From: Gorsachius magnificus
Taxonomy: Eukaryota; Chordata; Aves; Pelecaniformes; Ardeidae
Reading direction: 5' to 3'
Length of the DNA: 64,000 nt
Assembly: GCA_034008185.1 (NCBI GenBank)
Contig: CM067082.1
Location: 157,425,895-157,489,894, forward strand
Part shown: positions 1 through 12,661 of the stretch, piece after piece
Layout: each line of letters begins with the position of its first letter
Numbering within the stretch: position 1 is the first letter of the stretch
The notes under the pieces: generated by a model
The model's input: only the letters and a program-made list of their open reading frames with translations
Databases searched by the model: none
Told to the model about the DNA's origin: nothing
Translations under genes and position numbers: made by a program

Positions 1-3000
1 TATTGCATTAGCTGAAAAACAACCCCAGGGACTGTAAGTAACAGCTGCCCTTTCTAGCAACCTGAAGTGAATTCACAGCGATCTAGCTCTGTACTAGGAA
101 AATGACCCAAAAGGAGCCAGTGATGGACACAGGAAAAAATAAAATAAAATAATAATAATAAAAAAAATTATCTGGATTCACAGTAAAGTCTGAGAAAAGG
201 ACATCTCAGGAGACTTCTCTGGCCTGGTGCTGGACATGGGAGATAATGAATCATAGGACCTTCTTAATGGGATCATCTATAAAAAGTTGAACATCCCACT
301 CCTCTCTGCACAGTCACACACAACCAAATCTGTAGCATAAATTCTTGCCACTTAAATAAATCCAATATATCACACAGTAGAGGTAATGTGGCACGTATTT
401 TGGGACCCAGACCCATCATCAAACACTGATTTATTTTTTTTTGTCCTGAAGTAGGTGAATCACAGGGGCAGGTAAGACATCTGACAGCAAAGTTTGCTCT
501 GAAGTCCTCCAGAAACTGAAGTTTTCCAGTCACATCTGGAGTCTGAGCACTGGCCACTGTTAAATACCTCATGTAATTAAAACTCTTGCTTTCGCCCTCA
601 AAAAAAAATAAATCTCTAGTCAGGGCCTGCAATTGACTCTTTCCTTATTTGAAGACACAGAAAGGCTGTTCATCAATGTGAAAGCTGAGTTTGCTCCCAC
701 ACTGGATCTACAAGTCATCCTTCCCTCTTCCCTCCCTCCCCCTAAATACACATATTCTTTCATATCACTGTCCATTCAGGTTCTCTTTTGGGAACTAATA
801 GAAAAACTTCCATGGAAAAAGAGCAATTTATCACATTCTCTTGAAAATCTGTCTTGCTTTTCAAAGGCATCTGTATCACTCCACTTTACCAGACAAGAAG
901 CCTGGAAGACTAATCAGGATGGCTAGTTGCATGAAATGAGCTCCAGCCAAACAAAACTGTATTGCAAGCTGTGAAGTTGTGGTAACTGCTGCGGTACTGC
1001 AACTTCGGGGTTAGCAAAGGTCCCAGACTGAGTCTAAGACTCCCACTTTTCTGTTCCGATGCTCTTAGAGTGATGTGCAAGAGACATTCTTGGATCTTCT
1101 GGGTAGCTGTCTCTACTCCAGTCGTTACCAAAGCTTGAGCCCAAAATCCACCAGAGTAAGTTCCCAGGACATATACAACCATAGCATTAAGCATAGCTTT
1201 GGGAAGCTCTGAGCTTATGTTATCTCCTGATGTATGGGAGATGAAGGAGGAAATCCCACAGCCTTCAACAAGCCAGGCCTCTGCTGGAATTTTCTGTTCA
1301 ACGATAAAAATAGATGTACCCAGATTATCTCGTTTCTGCTTCCTGTAGGCCAAATCCTGCTTGCACTCAGAACTTCAAATGAACCATAAAGACTCATTAT
1401 CTGGCCCTGCTACTAATTTCTCTATTCCTTTTCTATTACCAGAGATATTTAAAATTCTGAGCCATAACCATAAAGGCAACGTTTGCAGTGATGATCAAAG
1501 TAATTTACACCTTGCTATCGTTTATCATTTGAGTCACAGGACTATCTTGAGGTCCCAGCAGAAACCAGTTTCAGCTTACTGGTTACAGACATGGAGAAAA
1601 AGAAAATGAAAACATTTAGTAAAGTATAGGAATAAATTTATACGGGTTTAGAATATCCATACAAGTGACAGGAGGAAAAAAGGGAGTCGGGAGTGTTACC
1701 CTACACCAGTTTTTTTTGTAGTGGGAGGATAGATGATTTTACCAAGGTCAAACAGAAACGCAGTGACGGAATTAGGAAATAAATAAATTTCTCATGATGT
1801 TTCCACACTGCACTGTACATCCAGGGAGCTGAATAAAATTCCTGCAGAAGGCACACAGTGTATGTGATGGGAACATACTCATGAAACCTTACAAGGCAAT
1901 GTTTTAACAGTAAATTATTTATTTGATCTTGATGCTCTCTTTTTTTGCTGGTTTTAATAAGTATAGAGAGGGGTATCAAAAGGGAACATGGAGTCTTTTC
2001 TTGTGATGTCACACGTGTAACATTACTGCCACTTCCCAAAATACTTGTCTTCCTTTTTCATGCAGTGGAATTTCTGGCCTGGTTGTGAAACTCAACCTCC
2101 CCTGTGAAGGGCTGTAACCCAATCTGAATCAACAGCTTGGGAACAATAGTCACATAGAGTCGACTGGCAGAGGAATGCCAGGAATGTCCTGGGCTGACGG
2201 GCTCAAGGGCTAGCTCCACTCCAAGCTCTTGGAACCCTGGGGACCCTCCACCAGGCACTGCTTGGCTGAAGAAGCCATGGAGGTGCAAAAAGAGGACTGA
2301 GCTCCCACAGCCAAGTTAGTGTTCAAGTATGTGCAAAGCATGTGGAGACCCAGATCTGCCCATGGATCAGCTCATGATACACACACACAACTCAGCCTGC
2401 GAACAGGGAATATGATCCCATGCTAACCCCCCACATTCATACGCAGGATTTGCTCTTGGGTATATTTCTACTTACATTTCTTGCTCTGCCTTAGTTATCA
2501 TCTTATTATCTTATTTCTTATTTGCTTGTTGATCATCTGGCACATTTCTGAAGGAGCTCTGTAAAAAAAGTGTCACCAAACACGTATTTTTGGTCTTGAC
2601 ATCCAATTGAACTTCCATTGTTCTTCAAAAATTACCCTTTTCCCTTTTTTGTTGTACTCTTCCCTCTCCTTCCCCTAGATTTTTAGTTGTGCCAAGAGAG
2701 AGTTCCCACATACAGACTCAAGAAGCTGGAATAAGATATCTCATGGATATCTAAAAAAGCTGGACAGATATCTAATGACTAAAAACTGCATGAGTTCTAT
2801 GATTGGTCAGCTGAGCCACTGCTGTCATTCACTGAATCTCATTTGAGATAAGAGAGGCACGGATTTGGGGACCTGCGAAGCTGTTTGTCATGAGTCAGTT
2901 CTATTTAACATGCATTTTTCACTGGGGAGGCCAGTACATATCACTGGCCTCTCAAGCGTTACTTTAGGCTGAAGTGTTTTCCTTTGACATTGTGCTCTGC

Positions 3001-4728
3001 TGATCACAGAAAGGGCTCATGATGGAAACCCTTCCACATGGAGACTACATCTACAAGACTCTTTTCCCCTTCCACTGTAATCCTCATACGCTTGTCCAAA
3101 ATGGCTTGAGTACATTGACCTACCAGGCATCTGCCAAGCCTGCCCATCTGACTTTGCCAGAGACCAAAATGGCACTACTTTGCAGTGGGAAGACAACTGT
3201 AGGTGGATCATATGTTGCAATGGTCCTATGACTGGGTTATTAGAAGATATATGGGAAGGAGGGTTGATATTCTGGTCTTAGGTTTTCTTACTCCTTCAGC
3301 TTTCTGTTTAAAGAGATGCCAAGGGTGTCTGGTGCTTATGGGGTTACACTTTTTGCATAGGATACATTAAATGGCCAAAGTTTCCCACTAAGACACAGCC
3401 TACTCCAATATATTCCATATAGTGAAGAAATGTCAAAATTAAAACAAACAAGCCCACCCCCACAGAGATTATCCCAGATTTCTGTCGTAAATGTTGATGT
3501 AAATAAATAAAAAGACATAAAATAGATAGTAGCCTGGTCCTGCCCAGTTTCAGTTACAAGAGTTCTCCAGAGATGATATTGTACAGAAGAAGGCCAAAAG
3601 TTGGTTTTGGGTAAGGACTTGGGAAATATGACACCAAGGGTCCCTCTCTGAGCTGTGATACCCACAGGAGATATTAGTTTACTACAGAAGCAACTAATGA
3701 CTCATGTCTGAGAGTGTTGTCTGCAGGATATCCTGCACACAGAAAGGCAACCCCTTCTGTCCCCCAAACCAGCAATTTATCAGCAGTGATTAGCACTCCA
3801 CAGCAGTTGAAGACGCGCTGGGTATCCCTTTCAAGATCCCAAAGGGGTGTCAAAGAGCACATCAAAACTTAACTTATGCTGGGACTGAGATCACAAGCGG
3901 ACCTTGGACTCCAACTCATGGGATGAGAGACATGTGATCCCCAGTAGCTCAAGCCAGTCACATCTTGGTTTTACAGCACACCGCAAGGACGTAATAGAAG
4001 AGGACAGTTCCTGGAAAGAATGACTCCAATTCATACTTGTTGGTGTCAACAAACCAGAGATATTCTTGACCGTTTTAAAATATTTCCCAAAACCCAAAAG
4101 TGGTTCTGTAAGAATGTTCTGAGGTTCTGGTATCAAAGTATATTTTACTTGCTCTCCGGCTTGTTACACTGGCTTATCTGGAGCAGAAATACACACATAT
4201 TGTCTGTTTGCATTGCCACATGCATGCCTATGAGTATGTGCAGGTTACTGTGCAAATACTTAAACATATAACAGAAAGTTAAAAATACAACGTATTTCAA
4301 TTAATCTGTCAAGGAAATGTTGCATTTATGAAGACAGGTATATATAAATATGTCTATCACACATATATAATCGTATTAAGCCTAGTCAATATGAAAGTAT
4401 TAACAACATTGTAATTTTAAAAAAGTGTTCAAAATCTGCCTGTCACTTTTGCTCTTGAATGACCAGAGGGTTTTATGCTCCATCCATATTTTCTGACAGG
4501 AGCACTGGATAGACACAAGATTCCTCAAATTCCTGGCAGAGAAAGCATGGTAGAGGAAGGTCTACAGTCCTTCAAAGGGGATCAGGTAAGGGAGAATCAG
4601 AATAATACAGAGAGATTGGCCTGTTAGCTGAGGGTGGTGATGATAATTTTTCAGTGTTCAGCTCAGACCTGAGGAGCTGTGCAGTTCCAGGCTGTCGACC
4701 TTGCAGCAGATCCTAGGCTGGGCAGGGA
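1..4728. other. Unique non-coding sequence
   Basis: No gene is recognisable here. The open frames are at most about 150 codons, none resembles a known protein, and they overlap on both strands as expected by chance. An A-rich AAAAT/AAT microsatellite (about 134-168) and AT-rich sequence with ATATA runs (about 4338-4376) are the only low-complexity tracts noted. Confidence 0.6.
134..168. repeat. A-rich AAAAT/AAT microsatellite
   Basis: The tract starts as AAAAT-type units, changes to four AAT units and ends in a short A run. It is an ordinary A-rich microsatellite, possibly the decayed A-tail of an old insertion, though no element is recognisable beside it. Confidence 0.8.
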
Positions 4729-4753
4729 GAGACCTGTTTGGTGAACAGGTCTC
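4729..4753. repeat. Perfect 10-bp inverted repeat (hairpin)
   Basis: GAGACCTGTT at 4729-4738 is followed by a 5-nt loop and its exact reverse complement AACAGGTCTC at 4744-4753. The arms are perfect and would form a compact DNA or RNA stem-loop. There is no T-run after it and no gene beside it, so a terminator role is not indicated. The stem alone is too short for a typical microRNA precursor. Confidence 0.85.
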
Positions 4754-5797
4754 AGTCCCACAGGCATGCGTGAAAAGGTGGATGCTGGTGGATTGGTTCA
4801 GGTGTCCTCTAGTGTAAGTGCAATCCTGATAAACTGTTCCCTGTATCTTTAAAAGACAAGCAACTACGATTTTTTTCTGGGATTCACCTAGCTGTGCAAA
4901 GTAAACCTAATGAAATGAATGCAGAGTACGACATGGAAGTGGACATTGCTACATCCCATTTCCCATCCTCAGCTGGTAAAAATACCCACAGAAAAAGAGG
5001 ACCACCTACAACTGCTTACGGACATGAATTTGAAGAACAGCTTTTCAGCCAATATCAGCCTGCTGGGCATCTTTCTCTGTACACAGCTACTCAGTGTAGG
5101 AAAACTACAGAAAAAGAAGAATAAACAGGTCAGATGATAGAGGATCCACCAGCTGGGTTTTCCAACTCTTGCAGAGTTTGATTTTTGTCCCATTTGTGTC
5201 ACGGTGAATGACAGCTGCAGGGAGAACAGTCATATTCACAACAGCTCTGCATGGTCTGAGTGTCAACCTCGCTTACAGCTGCACTGCCAAGAGGGAAAGA
5301 TTAAGTGCGATCTGATGACAGCATTGTTCTCCCCGTTCTCATAAAACACGGAGTCTACCAGTTTTTCCCTTCTGGTTTATCAGCTGTGAAATGCATGGTT
5401 TCACAAAAACACCGGATCCCTGGCCACTGCTCACAAGGTGTTAGATGAAGTGATGGGCCTTGCTTGGATCTCAGGGTAATAGGAGCCATATGACTATGGG
5501 ACTTGTTACAACACTAGCTCGAAAGCTGATTTAAAGGGAGGGAGGAAGGGAAGGGTGTTCCAGTTGTGTAAATCCTCCTCCAATGAGTACTGGTCAGTAA
5601 GGGGTGAGCACCTACTCTTATGAAGTGGGGATGGCCACGTGGTATTACAGCCCACCCATCTCACCCAAATGGCAACCCATCAAATCCTGTATACAGATAG
5701 ACAGAGATATGGAAGTAGATTTGTTGTTTGTGTGGGGAGGGGAAGGGGGGACTTCCCCCAGATGCTGCCACACAACACAGATCCAGATAATATGAAC
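4754..5797. other. Unique non-coding sequence
   Basis: Two overlapping plus-strand frames (about 4894-5137) are hydrophilic but unlike any family I know. They have no convincing splice sites and look like chance frames. I see no repeat element or regulatory signature here. Confidence 0.5.
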
Positions 5798-5920
5798 TGT
5801 GAGGACAGACTGAATGAACTGAGGTTGTTTGGGCTAAAGAGGAATGAGATGGGGGAGAGGGGAAGAGAAGGCAAGAATTCGATAACCTTCGAGAACATGA
5901 TAAAATGCTTCAGAGCATAC
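5798..5920 (+). mobile_element. Probable ancient CR1-type LINE remnant
   Basis: The plus frame reads EDRLNELRLFGLKRNEM near 5800-5850. This resembles the CR1 segment that reads [13 protein letters not shown] in the better copy near 20.28 kb (there followed by [10 protein letters not shown]). Downstream, FENMIKCFRAYK sits roughly where CR1 has its LYNCLRG block. No CR1 tail follows, and the bases have drifted far from the young copies in this window. It could be a different old CR1/L3-like family or a chance resemblance. Confidence 0.4.
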
Positions 5921-8900
5921 AAAACTAATCTGTTCTCAATGTCTGTGATATTAAGGAGCTTAAACTGCAGGACGGTTAATCTTTCTGCTTAAATGTTAGG
6001 AGAAACTCTGTGTTAGGATGAATGTTGTGTGCTGGAATCTGTCTTGTGGAAAACTTTTGCCTGCTGGAAAGCTTCAAGGTGAGTTTAAATAAACTGCTGT
6101 CAGGAAGAGCATAGATGTAATTGTTCCTGCCTTGCAACTGGATGGTCTTTCAGAGTCTACTAGGATGTTGGGATTCCCGCTAGGAATCAGAACTAATCCC
6201 ACCCTCTTAATCACACAGGCATGACAATTAGCTGCTTTAGTTTCCAGTCACAACCCTACAACAAATAAAGTTCGACAGCTCTGTTGCCTATGGCCAGTTC
6301 ATTGGTATATTGTGCCCTTCAGTTGGGTTTGCCATCCCTTTTTATCCAGCTCTTGTTCTCATTAGCTGATCAGCAACATGCTTGCTCTTGCTTGTTTAGA
6401 AATTCTTTACAGCCATATGGATTAAACAGAAGAAAAAAAGAAGCATCAAAACCCAAATAAATACCACTAAATATAGTTAGGGCCAGCTGGTTTTAATTAG
6501 AATTGTCTCAAGGCAGCCATGCCAAAAGCAATCTGAGCAGAGTCTTATGGCATGATCTGTTGATGGGCCAACATCCTTCAGGGGTTTACTGTATCCCCTG
6601 CAGTGAAATTGTGCCCCTGTGTAACACAATGACGGTGCATTCCAGACATATTTTTCTGCTGAGAGGCAGTGTTTTGGATGCAGTGGAAGCAATTGCTGTC
6701 ATCTGATCCTAGGGCTCTGTTTTGCATTGAAGGCATCAAGTTGAAACCTATATGGGCTCAGTAACCAAGGTGACCTCATGGGAAGGAGCCATTGCCATGA
6801 AGAGTCCCCCAGCGTGTTGATGAGGATTATGTGTGAGGGGGTGAACAATCCTGGGATGTGTCTGGAGGCTCTTCCAGGCTTTTCCATTTTCTGACCGCCC
6901 CAGTCATTGTGTAGACCATTGGGCCCAGTTTGTCAGTGAATGGTACCAATTATGCAGTCAGGTAGGCTGACAGCAGGCCAGGTTCCGCAGGAAGTTTTCA
7001 TACAGATGGGATCCAGATCTTCATGTTGAACACCCTTCCTGACCAGCGTAGCTATTAATTGCACGGACTATAAAAACATGACAAGGCCTGAGAGCCAGAA
7101 AGACTCTGCTACCTGCACTTCTTCTCTGTTCCAGCAAGGACAAAGGGAGTCAAATGAGTTTAGAATAGGGTTTTTTCACTAATCACTTGGATAAGCAGAG
7201 GAGGAAGGAAAGGAAACTGAATCATCACAGGGCCAGCCAGGCAGATATTAGAGCTTCAGCCGTTTTTTACTGAGCCTAGGAATGTTCAGTCTCAGCTTCT
7301 TTCACCAACAGAGAAAGATGGTAGATGGGGAAATGGTCTGCCATACCCTCCACTGGTCCATCATTTCAGAAGACTGTCTTAGAGCCAGCCCCATTTTGCC
7401 TCGAGGTCTGCATGTTGATTTGATGCAGGTTTCTCCCAGCTCTAATTTGATGTGGTTTTAATGGGTTGCTTCTCATATGGAACAATCCAAGACCTGCTGA
7501 AGTTGAAGGAGTTTTTCTCTGTAAAGACAAGCACAGAAATAGCTGTTATATTTAGGTCACATAGCTCTGCCTTTCTGAAAGGGATTTGAGATATCTCCAT
7601 ATTCAAAGGGCTGCAGCCTCATGTCAGATCACATTTCCTCACGGTCTTTCCTGTAGTGAACAATTGTTCATGTGTACATCTCAGTTCTTACATTTCATCA
7701 CACAAACCCCCAGAGAATATTCACCACTAAGGGAGAAAAAGAGCACTGGATAGTCACCACGTTCTGGGGACAGAGCAGAGGTTCTGCTGTCAGTGGGCAG
7801 AGGACCTCTTCCAGACCTAGTTCTTCTGGATAAAAATGTTAGTGCATTCAGCTGTCTGTCTCTATTCACCAGCCTGAGGTCTGATATTCCTGCAGCCTCC
7901 TGGTACACAGGACCATGTTGGCATTCGTTATGTACTCCAGGCAAAGTCATTAAGATTTGCTGGTGAAGGCTTGGGTTTATATATAGCTGGTGTGGTTTCA
8001 GCCTCCCCATAATGTCTGTTCTTCCCTGTCCCCAGAAAAAAACCCCAAAACTCTCAAGCCCTTTCACCAGCAGAACTAGGGTAGGTGGGACATTCTTTAA
8101 GCCACTTCAGCACAAAGACAAGTAAATTTGTGGTGAAAGGTAACTCCTGTATGAACTACTCCAAAGCAAACGGTGAAGAGTTAGCCTCAAAGAAGGATCT
8201 GGAGCAAACAGCCAGCAGGGGATAGAAGGTGGAAGCAGGTAAAGGGCAAGAAATTTTTCCATCTTCGTGGTGGACGGTCAAAGAGAGACAAAGCAGTCTG
8301 TGCCTCCATCTGTCCTCTCTCCTTGCTCCCATGGAAGTTCCTTCAGCACTGCCCAATTTGTCATAGGAATTACCCACTTGCACAGTTGCAAAAGCCGCTT
8401 TCCTCCACTTTTGAGTATAATTTTGGCTCACGTTACGTCAGGTAAAAGGCAGATCATTGCACATACATGAATGCAGAAGGCAAAGTGATTGCCTGCAATT
8501 AAAATGTGTTTATAAGACCTCATCTTTCCCCCAAAGAATGACAAAATCAATTTATTCTGTTTGGGTTTATTTCAAGCAGTACTTCCTGAGAGTGTTCTTC
8601 CAACAGGAAACTCTTTGTTAGCATTACTTGACATATGGGAGAAGACTGGATGGGACCTGTCAAACAGCAAAGCTACTAGAGTCCCCTTTTGCTCCATTAG
8701 GCCTGATCCTAATCTTGTTTATAAATCTTCATCCTAACAAGGCTTCATTTTCCTGCCTATGCCAAAAAAAGCAAATGCAGAATTACAAAGTATTTGCAAA
8801 ACGAACCCTTTCTTTGCAATTGCAGAGTTGGGTGAAATCTCCAAAACCCATCTCACTCATGTCTCCTCTGCCAAGACAGGACTGAGTTTACCTGTCGTTC

Positions 8901-11900
8901 CCAGCAGGAATCTGCCTAAAATCTGCAGGCGTGAGAAATTCTCTGTCTTCCCAAGTAATGCCTCGAAGGTTTCTTTCCCCAAGCCATTACATAGATTTCG
9001 GTGGGGTTTTTTGTTTGGTTTTGTACAGATGCTTAAACTGATTGATTCATCCTTGTTGTGATTTAACCCTCTGACTATTTGGCCTATCTGGATTGGACAC
9101 TGAGAACTTGAAAATAGCTTTTTGGCTCTTTCTTCACTATGTTATTTTTACACTGTAGATTCTCTTAATTTTTCTTGGGAACTTTCAACTACTTCAAGTT
9201 CATACAGCACCAAGCCATAGAGAGAATGGCTTCTGTTGGTGTAATACTGTAACACTACAGAATATTAATACTAATATTGGTATTGATACTGATATTAATA
9301 TTATTTTTTTCTCTACAGATTTGATTAGTACTAGTCTGAAGTTGAAAGGAAAATGCAAGTGAGGAAATTACTGTATTTGCATGGGCTCCAATCTTTGCTA
9401 TGTAGAGCAGAATTCCTTTGCTCAATGCACCATGCTTGGCATTTGGAATAAATTGATGAGGTCTGTCACAGGTAACTCATTCCACTGAGATAATCAGACC
9501 ATTTATCATTGTCCAATCTGATGTCAAACTCACACCTATCAATTTCAAAGTAAATGTCCCCAAAATGCAGGGAGAAAGAAGTGAAGTAAAATAACAGGTA
9601 TTTATGCTGGGAACATAGTGTTCCTCTCTGCTTCCTCCTGCAACTCTGCCCCATGCAGTGCAAATCTCAGTTGTGTGTTGAATGCTAATTTTTCAGAGGC
9701 AGTGGTAACAGGAAAACTCTTCATCTGGTGCATATGAGCAGAGTCAGAAATGGATGTTTGCCATGTAGCCAGCGAGGCAAATTTTGCCCCTCAGTTTATG
9801 CATATGTTTCATAAACAAAAAGGAAGTCTATGTTAGGGTGCTGGGGGAGATGCTATAAAGTTTTTATTGCAACTTGGTTTTGTAAGTCTTGTCTAGCAAA
9901 TCCATGTGGTTTCCCTCAAATTTTCAGTAATAAACATTTAACAGCATGTTCCACCATCCCACTTATATAGGAGATTTTGTTGGGTGAGTGAAAGAAATTG
10001 CTCAGAAGGAACAAGGATTGCTGTGTTGCAGTGTAACAACTACAGACTGCAGAGAGCCTGAGAGTCTCAGGCTTGTTGCCTCTGTGAGATGACGCGTGGA
10101 TGTGACATCTTTGTCCTGAGACTGGGAGAGATCCTGGTTTTTTATATAAAGCAGTAAGTGTTTCTGATCAAAAAATGTCAGATGGTCAAGTAAGTCTTGA
10201 AAGAAGCAGGAAGACCTTTCAGAGGTGATCGCTGTCTCCTGAAAGCCTACACAATAAAATTGCACCTTACTATTCAACGCTGATTACCACCCCATGGAAT
10301 ACTGTTTCCTCTACTGCGTACCCTCTCTCGGTCCAAGAGGTAAAAAAGACATCACAGATTAATCCGACGCCATGAAAACCATGTTATGTCAACATGGCAA
10401 AACCATCTTGTCCACCATGGTGGGAGCTGTGTGGAAAATGGTGAACTGAAGCAGTGGAGTGGGCAGTCCAAAGAACAAAGGAGGCCTTCTATATATCCCT
10501 GGTGGAGAGACTCAAAGAGCATCACAAGAGCTGTGCTGGGCAGGAGGACCAAACTACTAGTCAAAGGCAGACAATGTGTAGTCGAGAAAACACAATCAGT
10601 TCTTTCTATGAGAAAAATAAGCATGAAACAGGCTAGTTATATCTGGAACAAGGACATGAAAGGTGAGATCCACAGCAATTATCTTCAGCTACCTCAACAT
10701 GTGGAGTAGGAATTCATCTCACCTACTGTTTGTTGGGTACCCCAGATGTCTGGGAAAGAAGAAGAGAAATAGAAACTATGAGATGTGTTGTTCTCTGAAA
10801 AATATGTAGGAGAGAAATAGAAACTTTTCAGGTACAGCATTTCTGGTCTATAGAAGAGACAGACTTCAACATGAGATGGGTTGCACTCTAAAAATGTCCT
10901 TTTCCTCCACAATGACTGGAGAGGGCTGTGAGTGCCTAACTCCAGTGTAGATGTCTACATTGTAGTTGTTTAACATGAGGTAAGAACCCCAGTCCCTGTG
11001 TCCAGTAACAACTGATCGAGGCTCCCTCTCCAGCCATGAAAACATATAGGTACTTCCAGAGATTGATTCATCCCACCTGAAAAAAAATAAGGATGTAACA
11101 GGAACTGCAATGGGTTAGACCTCCAATCCATCTAGCACAGTCTTTATTGGAAACTGGCCAACAGTAAATGTCTAGGAAGAATATAAGAACAAAAAAAATA
11201 CACATCCCAAAATACATTCCAGAAATTGCCTCAGGGACTTCCTGACCTGAAGTGGGTATCTTTATATAGTAAACTTCATGGTTTTTATCTGTCATTAACT
11301 TGTTCATATTTTGAATCCATGAAAATATTTAGCATCAGTAAACACATGTTGACTCGAGTGTCTAATCTAGGTGATTCGCTCCCTGAGAGTGCTTTGCCTC
11401 TGTAAGCAGCCGAGAAAACTTGCCTAGACTAAGTGCTTAATTTTCAAGTGAGATGAATCCTACTCCCAACAATCAGGAAAATAGCAGGTATAACTATGTT
11501 TTGCAGCTGGCTGCATTCATTTACCCCTCTCGTAGCAGTTTCCAGAGACTCCCAGTACCTTGAATACTCTGACAGAGTCCCTCAGGTCGGGAACTCCAAA
11601 ATATCACATTCCCAGAAAAGAAATCCCAGGTCCTTGGCACCGAGAACCTCGCACTGAAGTCCACAAATAAAAAGAAGAAACTTAAAAGCCAGCATAGTCC
11701 ATAGGTGTATAGAGTCAGCAGATTGCTGGAGAGCTTCCTCTAAGAAATATGATAGATAGAAATATGTGCAGTAAAGTTCATTCGTGAAAGTTGATCTGGA
11801 TAAGGAGGCCTCTTAGAGCAGTATCTGATAAATATCCCAAATCAGCTGGATGGCTTGGCTCACTGTAATTGACCTCACATTCTGGGTTTAAGATGAGGCA

Positions 11901-12525
11901 AATCACCTCTTAGAGGTACCTATTTTTCTTCATGGATTAAGAAGGGACCTTAGAAATTACAACTACTTTCTGCATGCTCCAACACACAGGGAATGCTTTT
12001 GCAGAGGAGAAAATCTGGGGTATATTGAACGCCTGATCCTTCCCCTCTGCAAACACTTAGTGTTTGGGGGTATTGCATTCATTTGTTCTGCTTTCTGCTG
12101 TTAACAGCTGTGTGTGAAATGTCCCTGGGCTATTTTTACATAGTACGTTTTACTTAAAGAAAATCATCCTTTCAGCTTGTGCTTGTCATCTCAAATAGTC
12201 CAAAGCATTGAGAAACGCTCATGTATGCACATGGAAGAATTTCAGATGTGCTAGGCGTATTGCACACCCGACAGAAAATCATCAAGCTTGCATGCTCTCT
12301 GTAACTTTGTTCCGATAGCCAAGGCATGTTTACAAAACACGCCTCCAACGGGATTCCTCCTTTCCATACCAAGAAAGCCCTTAGCATAGTATAAATTCCT
12401 CAGAATCCAATGGAAGGAAATCCTAGAGGATGAAAAATGGTGAGGTAAGATGCAAACCCAGTTAGCCAATGCAATTTCATCTGTGTAATATCCCCAACTA
12501 GTACCTCATTACAATAGAGTAGCAA
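5921..12525. other. Unique non-coding sequence
   Basis: About 6.6 kb with no recognisable gene. Overlapping frames of 60-128 codons occur on both strands and none looks like a known domain. An AT-rich stretch made largely of ATTAATA/ATATTGGTATT-like words lies near 9262-9304. No transposable element of a family I recognise is visible. Confidence 0.55.
9262..9304. repeat. AT-rich degenerate short repeat
   Basis: Words of the type TAATATT, TATTGATACTGATATTAATATT follow each other with small changes and end in a T-run. This is low-complexity sequence with several small inverted repeats, probably a decayed microsatellite. Confidence 0.6.
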
Positions 12526-12661
12526 AATAAACTTCAACAGTTTATCTCAACCCACGAGTTTTCTCACTTTTACTCTTCCCCTTCTCTCCCCCATCCCACC
12601 AGCAGGGAGTGAGCGAGCGGCTGCATGGGGCTTAGTCACCGGCTGGGGTTAAACCATGGCA
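12526..12661 (+). mobile_element. Truncated 3' end of a bird ERV LTR
   Basis: This is the 3' part of the same LTR family as the solo LTR at 61169-61700 (that copy on the minus strand). Shared words include TTATCTCAACCCA and TTCTCTCCCCCATCCCAC, followed by the GGGAGTGAGCGAGCGGCTGCAT and GGTTAAACCA blocks. It begins at an AATAAA (12526-12531) in the place of the family's polyadenylation signal and ends in ...AACCATGGCA, a mutated form of the terminal ACCACAACA. Upstream LTR sequence is missing, so it is a fragment. It codes for nothing. Confidence 0.8.

Noticed and set aside
2770..2800. GTTCTATGATTGG resembling a CR1 tail octamer
   Set aside because: Only one imperfect octamer and no CR1 sequence upstream.
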